Shown: positions 28,028-36,771, counted from the first letter of the stretch. The stretch: 64,000 nt of DNA from Vibrio fortis (GCF_000695685.1 NZ_JFFR01000020.1:62001-126000), one strand, 5' to 3'. The notes: generated by a model from the sequence alone, not told the origin. Numbers and translations are program-made.

Positions 28028-29187
28028 TGCGCAGCTCCTTGTACAAATGGGTTGGAGTAACGTGGGTTAGAGATAAACACCTCGTCACTCAGCGCATTGA
28101 GGAAGGCCAGCATGTCCTGCTTCTCTTGTTGGCTTAGGGAAAAGCCTTTGACGAACTCACTCTTGTTAGGGTTGGTCCTACCATCGCCTTGATACTCTCC
28201 TGAAGTAATGTTGCGGCCACCGTTGGCATAGAAATCTAGAACTTCCGCTAGGGTCGCGATGCTGCCATCGTGCATGTAAGGGGCGGTAAACTCGACGTTT
28301 CTGAGTGTTGGCGGGCGGAACTTTCCTTTGTCTTGTGGGTTTTGAGTCACGGTAAATAGGCCGTTGTCTTCAATCGGGTAGCTACCTTCATCATCTAGGT
28401 TGTACAAACCTGTATTGAAAAAAGGGCGCGACACGAATACCGAGTCACTGTGTAGGGTTGAATCGCTGAAGTTAAAGCCATTGTGACAGTGGAAACACTC
28501 CATCTTTTCACTGTTAAACAGATCTTGTCCGCGCAGGGCTGAGCTGCTCATGGTGCCCTTATCAAAGTCTGAGTCTTTGGAGATCAACGCTCGGTTAAAC
28601 ACGGCCAACGCCTTGATGATATTTGGAAATGTCACCGCGTCTTGGTCATCAGGAAAGGCGGCATTAAAGCGGTTGAGGTAATCCACATCAGTGCGAAAAC
28701 GCTCTAAGATTGCCTCTCGATTTGAGTCGTTGATTCCTATCTCAACGGGGAACTCACCAAACAGCGGGATCACCAACTGTTGCTCAATCTCTTTCAAGAT
28801 AGGGTTTGCCCACGTGTAAGAGGCGTTGTAGCCAATGTTGGTCAAGGTTTGAGAGTTGCGGTGCAACACCTCTCCCGTTGAACCTGTGGGTACGGCTAAT
28901 CCGTCAGAAAACGCCAATGCCTGCTGGTGGCACGACTCACATGACATGGTCTGATTGCCAGACAGCTTGGTGTCATAAAAGAGGTGTCTCCCTAGCTGAA
29001 ACTTCTCTTCCGTTGCAGGGTTATCTGCAGGCTCTTTCGGTTGAGGGAGAGAGCCCGTTTGGAAGTCAAAACCAAATGGATTGGTGGTGTTTTCTGGGGT
29101 AACGGTATAGCTTGATTCGCTGCCACAGCCTGCGAACATGACGATCGCAAGCGATGCCAGCAAACCTCGCTTCAGGTTTGCTGACAT
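28024..29187 (-). CDS. MbnH-family di-haem protein (cytochrome c peroxidase/MauG-like)
   Basis: The 387-residue lipoprotein (lipobox FAGC at about residue 20) carries two haem c sites, CESCHQQ and CFHCHNG, and the block FRPPTLRNVEFTAPYMHDGSIATLAEVLDFY shared by cytochrome c peroxidases and the di-haem MbnH family. MbnH is known to oxidise a tryptophan of its partner MbnP to kynurenine, creating a copper site. Its gene starts 5 bases after the MbnP stop, as expected for the pair. The start MSANLKRGLLAS is chosen over 29211 because it gives a proper signal peptide with a GGAG ribosome site. Confidence 0.9.
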   Translation of the reverse strand: MSANLKRGLLASLAIVMFAGCGSESSYTVTPENTTNPFGFDFQTGSLPQPKEPADNPATEEKFQLGRHLFYDTKLSGNQTMSCESCHQQALAFSDGLAVPTGSTGEVLHRNSQTLTNIGYNASYTWANPILKEIEQQLVIPLFGEFPVEIGINDSNREAILERFRTDVDYLNRFNAAFPDDQDAVTFPNIIKALAVFNRALISKDSDFDKGTMSSSALRGQDLFNSEKMECFHCHNGFNFSDSTLHSDSVFVSRPFFNTGLYNLDDEGSYPIEDNGLFTVTQNPQDKGKFRPPTLRNVEFTAPYMHDGSIATLAEVLDFYANGGRNITSGEYQGDGRTNPNKSEFVKGFSLSQQEKQDMLAFLNALSDEVFISNPRYSNPFVQGAAQ

Positions 29188-29192
29188 AGCGA

Positions 29193-30080
29193 TTACTCCA
29201 CTGAAACCCAAGATTGCGAGGTGCTGCAGTTACCTGCGCTACATTCCCCAGTAGTCAGGTCTAATCCAAGCTTATTGAAAATACCTTGGCAGTCGGCATC
29301 AGCACTTGAAGACATACAACCCGGAGGCGTCCCCGGAGTGTTGAAGGTAATGTCGTTACTCGCGACTAAGCTTTGGTAATCAAACACAATCACATTTGAT
29401 GCATGATTGAAGTTGTCGAACTGGTATGTCGGTCTGTTCGGGCGAGAGTCGGCACAATTAACAATCTCAGAACCTGCATCCACCACTTCACAGCCTGTAG
29501 TACCTAAGTGAATATTCCAACCATTCACATCCATACGCAGGTGTTTGTGGCCGTTTTGCCAGCTCCAGTTCATGCCCATCACATCAAGTGGTGATACCGC
29601 GTCGTCACCATCAATACCGTAGTGGTTGAGGTCGGTAGGAACGCCGAGTGTAAAACGTACCCCTGTGTAATCACCTTCGGGAACTTGACCTATGATTTGG
29701 TGGTTGAGTGCTTCATTGCCATTGGCACAGCTATCTGCACCTGTCTCAAAATCCAGTAGGGCAACGTTCTGATATTGCCATTTTCCATCTTGCTTGAGGC
29801 TGACTGGCGTTGCTTGACCCTTGTCATCAATCAGCTCGAGGTTAGAGATGTACATGCGTACGTCTTTAAACTCTGGATTAGTATTTTTAGTACCCGCTGT
29901 AGCGGTATCCATCAGCTTACATTCGATGTTTTGTGTACCGACTTTTGCAGCAAATTGGATAGTGACATTTTGCTGGGCTACCGACGTTGATGAGCTAGAG
30001 CTTGAACCTCCACAAGCGGACAAAGCGGTGCAGACAAAAGCGGTAACGAGCGCTTTTGTCGCTGGGATTTGGTTGAACAT
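29193..30080 (-). CDS. MbnP-family copper-binding lipoprotein
   Basis: The 295-residue protein is a lipoprotein (lipobox LSAC) with a Ser-rich linker and an MbnP domain: ISNLELID, EGDYTGVRFTLGVP, and MNWSWQNGHKHLRMDV, where conserved tryptophans and histidines lie. Six or more cysteines after the lipobox fit the four-Cys label used for the family. In studied members MbnH turns one Trp into kynurenine that binds copper. The start at 30080 has AGGAAAG before it; the frame upstream to 30155 is not signal-like. Confidence 0.9.
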   Translation of the reverse strand: MFNQIPATKALVTAFVCTALSACGGSSSSSSTSVAQQNVTIQFAAKVGTQNIECKLMDTATAGTKNTNPEFKDVRMYISNLELIDDKGQATPVSLKQDGKWQYQNVALLDFETGADSCANGNEALNHQIIGQVPEGDYTGVRFTLGVPTDLNHYGIDGDDAVSPLDVMGMNWSWQNGHKHLRMDVNGWNIHLGTTGCEVVDAGSEIVNCADSRPNRPTYQFDNFNHASNVIVFDYQSLVASNDITFNTPGTPPGCMSSSADADCQGIFNKLGLDLTTGECSAGNCSTSQSWVSVE

Positions 30081-30209
30081 AGACTTTCCTTTCTTATTAT
30101 TTTCTGGTGCACAACAGATTGAATGCGTGCAAATACGTCCCGCCAGTTGAATCAAAGGCGGTGATCAGTGTTTTGTTAGAAAAAATAGGCGTATGGCGAG
30201 ATCGCCGAA

Positions 30210-30665
30210 TTACGCGAAGAAAGTCGAGGGTGGGGATTGCTTAGGCGCTAACGCGAGGTAAATCTTACGGTAGCTTTGAACATGGTGATAAGGAGTGAAT
30301 GACGTCGCGATTCGGCACAACCAAACCACCAACGCCGCTAGCACCATTGCGATCATGGTAATAGAGAACTGACACATCTCTAGCAGAGGACATTGAAACT
30401 TGAGCGGGTCATGGATTTCATCGATAGGCAGTGGCGACATCGCGTTATCTTCGATGAGTTCACTAATATCGACCCATTTAAAGCCTTCAGCGGTACACAG
30501 CAAGATCTTCTCTCCCTGCGCTTCTGACAGCCAGTTCTTGTTATTAACTTGTGATGGGTTGAGCGCCATCGTGGCTAATAAATATATCTGAAACAGCAAA
30601 GCAGCAATGACGTAAATCGCCATTACCTTTTGTTTTATTTGCGTATTTCTTGATATATGCATCAC
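30210..30665 (-). CDS. DUF2946-like membrane protein, first gene of copper-type operon
   Basis: The 151-residue protein has an N-terminal membrane helix (VMAIYVIAALLFQIYLLATMAL), a periplasmic part with LLCTAEGFKWVDISEL and FQCPLLEMC, and a second helix (ITMIAMVLAALVVWLC). The CTAEG...CP pattern resembles DUF2946 proteins, often found beside copper genes. Its stop is 129 bases before the MbnP start on the same strand. The assignment to DUF2946 is by motif only. Confidence 0.65.
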   Translation of the reverse strand: MMHISRNTQIKQKVMAIYVIAALLFQIYLLATMALNPSQVNNKNWLSEAQGEKILLCTAEGFKWVDISELIEDNAMSPLPIDEIHDPLKFQCPLLEMCQFSITMIAMVLAALVVWLCRIATSFTPYHHVQSYRKIYLALAPKQSPPSTFFA

Positions 30666-31038
30666 AACATTCAGTTCACTAAATTCGGCGCGGATACTAC
30701 CAAAGAAATTAAGGGATTGTAATGCTAAGTTTATAAAACGGTGACATAAATACTTAAAAGGAATAATGATTTAGCTTCTATACTTTTAGTTGATTCGTTT
30801 AAAGAGGCTGACTTGTCTTCAGTGGATTTCATGAGGTATCGACTTAGGTTCTTAGTTGAATACTTCGTGAAAATGGGCTGCTCTAAAGTCAATAATTGAT
30901 GAGGTTAACCCCGGTTAAGTCATCGATTTGTCATTGAAAAAGTCACCACGTAAACGTTATGTGAGAACCACTGCTGACGCGGGAACTCTGAGCAAAAACG
31001 TCAGTATTATTAGTGAACTGATGACAACGGAACAACTA
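30666..31038. other. Divergent intergenic region, no gene seen
   Basis: This 373-base gap lies between the copper-type operon and the retropepsin-like gene. It is AT-rich and should hold both promoters, but I could not single out boxes with confidence. The stretch from 30928 is an open frame joined to the next gene, with no clear start or family support. Confidence 0.5.
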
Positions 31039-32922
31039 ATGAAAAAGATACCTTTGGCTTTAACTCTATTAAGTACACTCGTTTTTTCACACTATTCCAT
31101 GGCAACAACTGACACTTCACCTACCACGCAAAATCCAACCTATGAGCTTGATGGCAAGTCGGTGCTGGGTCGCACTGAGAATGTTTACTTGTCTAAAGTG
31201 GAAGGGCTTAGTGATATTCCTTTTATTGGCAAAATTGACACCGGCGCTGAAACCACGTCGATGCATGCGGAAGATATTCAAGTAACCAGTACCCACCCAG
31301 ATTACAAAAATCTAAAAGACCAAGAGCTGATGCTGGCGCTGACAGAAGAGGTGCTGAACAATGGCGATGTGGCCTACAGTGATTGGGATGCCAGTACCTT
31401 TGAACCTTTTGAAACACAGGTATCATTTAAGATTCAAAACCCTAAAACTGGGGAGATGGAAATGATTGAGGCGCCTTTAGAGCGTGTCAGTATGATCCGT
31501 AGCCGAACCAGCAGCACACCGATACTTCGCCCAACTATAAAAATGTCGCTCAAAATCGCGGACCAAGAGCTCACGACAGACGTTAACCTCACCGATAGAA
31601 GCCACTTTTCTGCGCCCATTTTGATCGGTAAAACCTTCTTAGCTGACAATGCGTTAGTGTTTGCGGGCTATGACTACCTACAAGAGCAAGAAAAGGCGAC
31701 GGTCGTAGGCAGAAAGGAAGTGGTATCCATTAATGGCTTATCAGTGAATGCAAGCTTCTCTTTTTCGAATCGCTACAGCAATCTGCATGCTGAAGAGATT
31801 GATGTTGATAAGAAAAACAATCTAGTGACTTTTGATATGGTCAGTAACGATGGCCGGAAACAAGAGATGAGCTTGCCGCTAGTTCGTATGCTCAACGTAA
31901 GCGGCAAGCAAAGGCCCTTGGTGTATGTTCCTGTTGAGTTAGGTAAAGACACCACGCGAGATATTTTAGTGTATCTGCGTGATCGTTCAGGCAGTGATTC
32001 CCAGCTAAGAATTGGCACCATGACCGCCAGCGAACACTTCATGATCAACAGTAACGCCGAAAACTTACTATTGAGTGGTGCCGAGAGCTTCCAAGATGCG
32101 ACTAAGTCGGACGAGCTTTTGATTATCTCGCCTGAAGAGGACATCACGCTAGATAGTTTCCCACTCAAAGCGGTTGCTTCATTTACGGTGAGCACGCCCG
32201 TGTTGAAAGTGGAAAGCTTCGAAATATCGGGTTCGGGTGATGATGCTATGGTCGAGTTCTTCCTGATAGATGCTAATGGTGAGCAGCAAAAAGTGTCTAA
32301 GAGGGTAATCAAGCTGTTGAGAGTTGGCGACGATGTTCGTCCAGTCGTCAGCGCTGAGTTTGTGGTATCTGGCGAGGCCCGTGAGCGAGAGTTTGCACTG
32401 GATGTGCTCGACATGAGTGAAAAGGTGCCTTACTTCGTTCTAGGTAAAAAAATGGCTAAAGAGGGCGTATATATTAACACTCGCGCTGATTACCTATTGA
32501 ACGCGGAACCTCTGTTCAAAGTTGGCCATGTTGAGCTTGTTGAGGTCAACGGCATGACATTCCCAGCTAAGCTAGATACTGGTGCAGACGTGAGTTCGAT
32601 GAACGCGACAAACATAAAACGCTTCAAGAAAGACGGACAAGATATGGTGAGCTTCACGTATCAAAACAAGCAGGGTGATAAGCAAGACTTTGTTAAGCCA
32701 GTGATTGATGTGATGCGCATTAAAGCCAAGAAGGGGGAGAAAGTAAACATCCGCCCTGTGGTGGAGATGGACGTCAAACTCGGTGACTTAGAGAAGAAGG
32801 TGAAAGTAAACCTACAAGACCGCTCTCGCTTCGAGTACAGCATGATTCTAGGCAAGAACTTCCTGAAATACGGTGCGCTAGTAAGTAGTGATGAAGACTA
32901 TGTATTGGGTAAGAAGAAGTAA
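31039..32922 (+). CDS. Exported protein with four retropepsin-like (RimB/Zn_protease) repeats
   Basis: The 627-residue protein has a signal peptide (MKKIPLALTLLSTLVFSHYSMA) followed by four copies of a domain of about 140 residues like the retropepsin-like PF05618/RimB family. Copies 1 and 4 keep the aspartic protease motif: D67 in GKIDTGAETTSMHA and D513 in AKLDTGADVSSMNA. Copies 2 (FSNRYSNLHA) and 3 (VSTPVLKVESF) have lost it. Each copy ends with an LG/IG-type strand followed by a short tail (PILIGKTFL, YFVLGKKMA, MILGKNFL). Two active and two degenerate copies suggest an intramolecular dimer-like protease. The longer frame from 30928 would hide the signal peptide, so 31039 is preferred. 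Confidence 0.85.
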   Translation: MKKIPLALTLLSTLVFSHYSMATTDTSPTTQNPTYELDGKSVLGRTENVYLSKVEGLSDIPFIGKIDTGAETTSMHAEDIQVTSTHPDYKNLKDQELMLALTEEVLNNGDVAYSDWDASTFEPFETQVSFKIQNPKTGEMEMIEAPLERVSMIRSRTSSTPILRPTIKMSLKIADQELTTDVNLTDRSHFSAPILIGKTFLADNALVFAGYDYLQEQEKATVVGRKEVVSINGLSVNASFSFSNRYSNLHAEEIDVDKKNNLVTFDMVSNDGRKQEMSLPLVRMLNVSGKQRPLVYVPVELGKDTTRDILVYLRDRSGSDSQLRIGTMTASEHFMINSNAENLLLSGAESFQDATKSDELLIISPEEDITLDSFPLKAVASFTVSTPVLKVESFEISGSGDDAMVEFFLIDANGEQQKVSKRVIKLLRVGDDVRPVVSAEFVVSGEAREREFALDVLDMSEKVPYFVLGKKMAKEGVYINTRADYLLNAEPLFKVGHVELVEVNGMTFPAKLDTGADVSSMNATNIKRFKKDGQDMVSFTYQNKQGDKQDFVKPVIDVMRIKAKKGEKVNIRPVVEMDVKLGDLEKKVKVNLQDRSRFEYSMILGKNFLKYGALVSSDEDYVLGKKK

Positions 32923-32947
32923 CCGGTACTAGATTCCAGACAAACAA

Positions 32948-32978
32948 AAAGGGCCAACTCTTGCGAGTTGGCCCTTTC
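32948..32978 (+). terminator. Strong hairpin at the left island boundary
   Basis: AAAGGGCCAACTC and GAGTTGGCCCTTT form a perfect 13-bp stem with loop TTGC. It ends the retropepsin gene and overlaps the left attachment repeat. It may be the original tmRNA terminator, displaced by the island. Confidence 0.8.
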
Positions 32979-33000
32979 CAAACGTTTGGTGGAGCTGGCG
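32975..33000. repeat. Left 26-bp attachment repeat of ssrA island
   Basis: The 26 bases are identical to 38678-38703, which covers the 3' end of ssrA (TGGTGGAGCTGGCG on this strand) plus the CCAAACGTT just beyond. Such duplication of a tmRNA end is the mark of tyrosine-recombinase insertion. Confidence 0.92.
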
Positions 33001-33186
33001 TCATCTGAAGCTGCTTATTATGTTACTGATTTTAAAGTTAAAATCTAAATTGATTTATTGGTTTGGGTAACTTAATGGGTACTAAAAGAAAAACTGAGTT
33101 ATTTTGAAAAAGTGTGACCAATGTCGAGTATGTTCATGACACCTTACTCTTGTGACCTAAACTCTTGCACCAGATAGATTACATTT

Positions 33187-33756
33187 CTATTCTGAGAAAT
33201 CTTCTTCTCGAAACACTTCTGATTCTCTTCTTACGTGAGGTTTCTTGCGAATTACTCTTTTTGGACGATGACACTCGCCAATGAGCTGGATTTGTTTTTT
33301 AATATAGCTTTCCTTTTTTAATCTTACTATAAGTACCTCACTCCATTTCTCTACCATTCTTAAACGATGTTTTTGTGTACTGACCACTCGTTTAGCGATG
33401 AACGGTGTCTCATATCCCGAGTCTTCAAGAAAGTTAGATATAGCTTTGTCATTGAATCCTTGTTGTTCTTTGAACTTAACTATGTTGTGGATTTGCATCA
33501 GGTATAGAGCTTCTTTGCGGCTCGCTTTACCTTCAAAACTTCCGTCTAAAAAAGTACCAAGACAAAGCTCGATAATAGCGGATAAATTTTCACTGTTACG
33601 GAGTTCCTTTCTTGAGAAGCCAAGTTTAGTTCCAATTGCATCAAGTATGTCTAGTGAGATATCTGACACGTGAATTCTCTTGGTTACGAGTCCTGAATCT
33701 TTTCTTCTCTGTGTTACAAATTGTTGTCTTATAGCGGCATCACTTTTACGTTTCAT
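33187..33756 (-). CDS. Island protein, possible ribbon-helix-helix regulator
   Basis: I do not recognise this 189-residue basic protein for certain. The segment VTKRIHVSDISLDILDAIGTKLGFSRKEL (residues about 25-53) looks like a ribbon-helix-helix fold: a basic beta-strand, a helix, a GFSR turn, then a second helix. The C-terminal third is very rich in K and R. It is divergent from alpA, and three matching palindromes lie in the space between them, so it could be the element's repressor. Confidence 0.6.
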   Translation of the reverse strand: MKRKSDAAIRQQFVTQRRKDSGLVTKRIHVSDISLDILDAIGTKLGFSRKELRNSENLSAIIELCLGTFLDGSFEGKASRKEALYLMQIHNIVKFKEQQGFNDKAISNFLEDSGYETPFIAKRVVSTQKHRLRMVEKWSEVLIVRLKKESYIKKQIQLIGECHRPKRVIRKKPHVRRESEVFREEDFSE

Positions 33757-33826
33757 AATCCATTCTCGTTACTTGTTACCAACTACACGCTACACGATCT
33801 GTCTATCTAATTGAATGCTTTTTTTA

Positions 33827-33911
33827 TGTGAGACTCACAATATATGGTTGTATCATTATGTTTTTTAAGTGTTTTTATTTTGTGAGGCTCACAGGTTTTG
33901 TGAGGCTCACA
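33827..33911. promoter_or_regulatory. Three TGTGAG-N-CTCACA operators in the island control region
   Basis: Palindromes occur at 33827-33839 (TGTGAGACTCACA), 33881-33893 and 33899-33911 (both TGTGAGGCTCACA). Their starts are 54 and 18 bases apart, multiples of 18. They lie 58-142 bases before the alpA start and 71-155 bases upstream of the divergent gene's start. The shape suggests a dimeric repressor or activator bound in register. CRP is unlikely because its half-sites would need a 6-base spacer. Confidence 0.7.
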
Positions 33912-33968
33912 AGATGCCTTTTTCCGTTTGATAAGATGGCTCCATTATTTGAAGCAGAGAAAAAAGAC

Positions 33969-34208
33969 ATGGCGAATGATAGATATATGAAAATTGGAGA
34001 AGTGCTTGAGAGAACTTCCTACAGCCGAGCTCAGATCTATCGCTTGATGAAATCAGGAGAGTTTCCAAGTGCATATAGACTCTCAAAAAACCGAGTGGCA
34101 TGGAGAGAATCTGAAGTAGATGCTTGGGTTGAAGAGCGGCAAAGTATTTTTCTAGTACCGCAATTAGATAAAGGACAAAAGCTACTCGAAGAGGTATGGA
34201 GAAGATGA
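33969..34208 (+). CDS. alpA: AlpA-family phage-type regulator
   Basis: The 79-residue protein is an AlpA-type winged helix-turn-helix: KIGEVLERTSYSRAQIYRLMKSGEFPSAYRLSKNRVAWRESEVDAWVEER. Such proteins switch on integrase/excisionase genes in P4-like elements. The start MANDRYMKIG is chosen for match to the family; a longer frame begins far upstream within the operator cluster. It overlaps the next gene by 4 bases (ATGA), so the two form one transcript. Confidence 0.88.
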   Translation: MANDRYMKIGEVLERTSYSRAQIYRLMKSGEFPSAYRLSKNRVAWRESEVDAWVEERQSIFLVPQLDKGQKLLEEVWRR

Positions 34209-35050
34209 AACTAGACATATTCTTAGCTGGCATCAGATTAGAAGAGTGTGATTGGTTAATGAGCGAGTACGAAGCCTATTTAGAGAACGATTATCGTATT
34301 AAGCTGCTCAGAAAAATGGCTGATCATGTCTATCAAAGTCGTGGTCAAAGATACAGTTGTGGTCAATTGCATGAGTTGGCAGATAAGCTAGAGTCTTGCA
34401 ATGAAGGTTTATACCAGTGTAAGAGTGTGGCATGTAAAAAATGCAATCGTCTGTTTAAAATAGAACGTGTTAACAACATCATTGCTTCAATCTTGCTTGA
34501 CCAAGAGCAAGCACTGGATGCTGAATACGGTATCTATACTATTGTTCAATACTCGCGTGGAGTCGATGCATATGACTTCGTCAATTATGATATCCCTAAA
34601 GATAAGGACAGATTGAGAAAGTTACTATCTAGATGTGGTATCAGTGGTCCGGTATTGGGGGCGTTCGAGTTAGATTTTCATGATTCACCACAAAAATGGT
34701 TACCTCATTATCATGTTCTTATGCGTAAATCGGGTAACGAAGAAGCGATTGAGCGGCTAGGAGAGAGGTTATCGAAGCTTCACCCTAAGCACATTAAGCA
34801 GAATAGACAAGCTAGGCCATTTATGAAGCAGGAGTTCAGAGATCCTCTCAAGCAATTGAGTTATTTACATAAGTTGGCTTGTTTTGAAGTTCGCGATTAT
34901 CAATCGTTTTGGGGGAAGAATCTGACTAAGAAGTATCGGCTGAACAAATTGATGTTCTGTGAATCACTTTGTTGGTTAGATGAACAAGACAGAAGAACGT
35001 TGCCATTTCAATGGAATGCGAGAGCATGGTTAAAGAAGTCCAAAGTGTAA
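34205..35050 (+). CDS. HUH-like replication/relaxase protein of the island
   Basis: The 281-residue protein has a Cys-rich site (CKSVACKKC) and the block LPHYHVLM, which fits the HUH metal-binding motif of rolling-circle Rep proteins and relaxases. About 70 residues on comes LSYLHKL, a possible catalytic tyrosine in a YxxK arrangement. YfjJ/YagK (inovirus Gp2-like) proteins of P4-type elements have comparable layouts. The ATG at 34205 overlaps the alpA stop and has GAGG ten bases before it. The role as a replication initiator is inferred from motifs and neighbours. Confidence 0.65.
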   Translation: MKLDIFLAGIRLEECDWLMSEYEAYLENDYRIKLLRKMADHVYQSRGQRYSCGQLHELADKLESCNEGLYQCKSVACKKCNRLFKIERVNNIIASILLDQEQALDAEYGIYTIVQYSRGVDAYDFVNYDIPKDKDRLRKLLSRCGISGPVLGAFELDFHDSPQKWLPHYHVLMRKSGNEEAIERLGERLSKLHPKHIKQNRQARPFMKQEFRDPLKQLSYLHKLACFEVRDYQSFWGKNLTKKYRLNKLMFCESLCWLDEQDRRTLPFQWNARAWLKKSKV

Positions 35051-35186
35051 TCTACGATTTTTGTTGACTACACGAATACCACCTATCTCGAATGCTTAAA
35101 TAGGTAGTTTTAAGAAACACCAATACAACACTAGTCGACTATTAATTGTGTTCTAGTCACAAGATGTTCATTTCAAATTTTTTGAC

Positions 35187-35930
35187 TTAATAGACGCGCT
35201 CGCGCTGCGTTTCTTTTTGTTTATAGTCCATTAAGTTAACAAATTGCTTGGGAGAATTTCCATATGTTTCCTTAAATTTTTTGCAAAAGTAAGATGCGCT
35301 AGAAAAACCTGTTAAGTGAGCTACCTTTTTTATAGGATGTTTTTTCTTTAATAGTAAATACGCAGCTTTATTCATTCTTGCTGAAAGTATCAAGTCTGAT
35401 AATGTGGTTTTTTCTTGAGATATCCTCCTCATAAGTGTAGCTTTTGACATATTAAGACTTTTGGATATTTCTTCTGCTGTCCAACGATGTTGGATTTTTT
35501 TAGATATTAGACGATGAATACGTTCAGATATAGAATCAGTTCTTTTAAGATCAAATTTCTTTAGAGTTCTAAAAGCATCTCTATTTATCAATTCGTGTAA
35601 AAAATCAGTATGGTCGAAAATGCCATTTTGAACATGGATCAACGAATCGATATAAGGTTTCATTTTTTTAAACGTATAGCTATCATAATCCATATCACAC
35701 ATCACTAAATATAAAGAAAAGTCATCGGATAACTCTTCTTTCAACGAAAAATTTATTAATGTATTTGAGGGTAACTGAATCAAAGCTTCACCCTCGATCA
35801 CGATGACGCATCCTGGGTATGAGATAGCCCCGAAAAAATCAGTAAGTTTAATTATGTGTTTTGACTTAGATACAAAGCTTCCGGTATCTTTTGTTTTTAA
35901 ATTTACTCTTATCTTTCTTATCTTAAACAT
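35187..35930 (-). CDS. AraC-family transcription regulator (island cargo)
   Basis: The 247-residue protein ends in an AraC DNA-binding domain with two helix-turn-helices: TAEEISKSLNMSKATLMRRISQEKTTLSDLI and IKKVAHLTGFSSASYFCKKFKETYGNSPKQF. The N-terminal half is not a recognisable sensor and is rich in K, S and I. Base use is AT-rich like the rest of the island. It starts 8 bases inside the end of the EAL gene, so the two are co-transcribed. Confidence 0.88.
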   Translation of the reverse strand: MFKIRKIRVNLKTKDTGSFVSKSKHIIKLTDFFGAISYPGCVIVIEGEALIQLPSNTLINFSLKEELSDDFSLYLVMCDMDYDSYTFKKMKPYIDSLIHVQNGIFDHTDFLHELINRDAFRTLKKFDLKRTDSISERIHRLISKKIQHRWTAEEISKSLNMSKATLMRRISQEKTTLSDLILSARMNKAAYLLLKKKHPIKKVAHLTGFSSASYFCKKFKETYGNSPKQFVNLMDYKQKETQRERVY

Positions 35931-36771
35931 GTTCTTTATTCATTATGTTCATCTTTCTTTTTAGCTGTGTCCAGCTCACTGGAGGAGAATAAAAGTATCC
36001 TTGAACCAGAACATTAAGGTTCTTCACAACGTCATGCTGATAAGAAGTTTCGACGCCTTCTAAAATAATACCTTTCTTGGCGTAAGGAGATATTACTCTC
36101 AATAGATAGTTTATTGTATTAATGTCGTCGCAGTTATGGTGAAGGAAAGACTTGTCTATTTTGATGTAATCCCAATCAATAAATCCTAGTGATATGTTTG
36201 CAACATTGTTTTTATGATAATAATCATCTAATAACAATCCTACACCAGAGCGCTTTAATAATCTGATACTACTTTGCAAGCGGCCACAATTTACATCACA
36301 GTCGATATCTGTAATTTCAATATCAAAGTTAACGTCACGTTCATTTAAGAGGCTCTGCAAAAAAAACCTATCCTTTAAACATGACAAAGTCATATTAACA
36401 GTTATAGGGATATGGACTTTTAGATCACTACAGAACTTAATTTGAGCTAGCGCGACCATTTTGATGAACTCTTGATCAATTTCAGAGAAAAACGTTTCGT
36501 TGTAACAAATCTCACCGGAATCGCTCAAGACTTTAGATAGGATCTCAAGATGCCTTACTTGTCTCTGCTTCAAGTCGATTATTGGTTGAAACAAAAATTC
36601 AAGCTTAACAAATGATGCATCGCTTCTTACGATGACTCCACTGTCCGTGTAGTTATATTCGTACATATTATTCTTCAATGAATTGATGTTGTTTTCCGTA
36701 TCATCTATATGCATCACTTTTTCGTCTACTAAGCGCGTTGATCTTACAAAAGATTGAGTTGATATTTTCAT
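35923..36771 (-). CDS. EAL-domain protein with altered loop 6 (island cargo)
   Basis: The 282-residue protein has an EAL phosphodiesterase fold without a GGDEF or membrane part. Landmarks are FQPIIDLKQRQVRHLEIL (EIL in place of EAL), ITVNMT, DIEITDID, LLLDDYYHKNNVANI, IKIDKSF, LEGVET and QGYFYSPP. The acidic pair, lysine and last glutamate are kept. The loop DDFGTGYSS, which is needed for dimer-coupled catalysis, is replaced by DDYYHKNN. So it may bind but not cut cyclic di-GMP, or act only on protein partners. It runs into the AraC gene. Confidence 0.85.
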   Translation of the reverse strand: MKISTQSFVRSTRLVDEKVMHIDDTENNINSLKNNMYEYNYTDSGVIVRSDASFVKLEFLFQPIIDLKQRQVRHLEILSKVLSDSGEICYNETFFSEIDQEFIKMVALAQIKFCSDLKVHIPITVNMTLSCLKDRFFLQSLLNERDVNFDIEITDIDCDVNCGRLQSSIRLLKRSGVGLLLDDYYHKNNVANISLGFIDWDYIKIDKSFLHHNCDDINTINYLLRVISPYAKKGIILEGVETSYQHDVVKNLNVLVQGYFYSPPVSWTQLKRKMNIMNKEHV

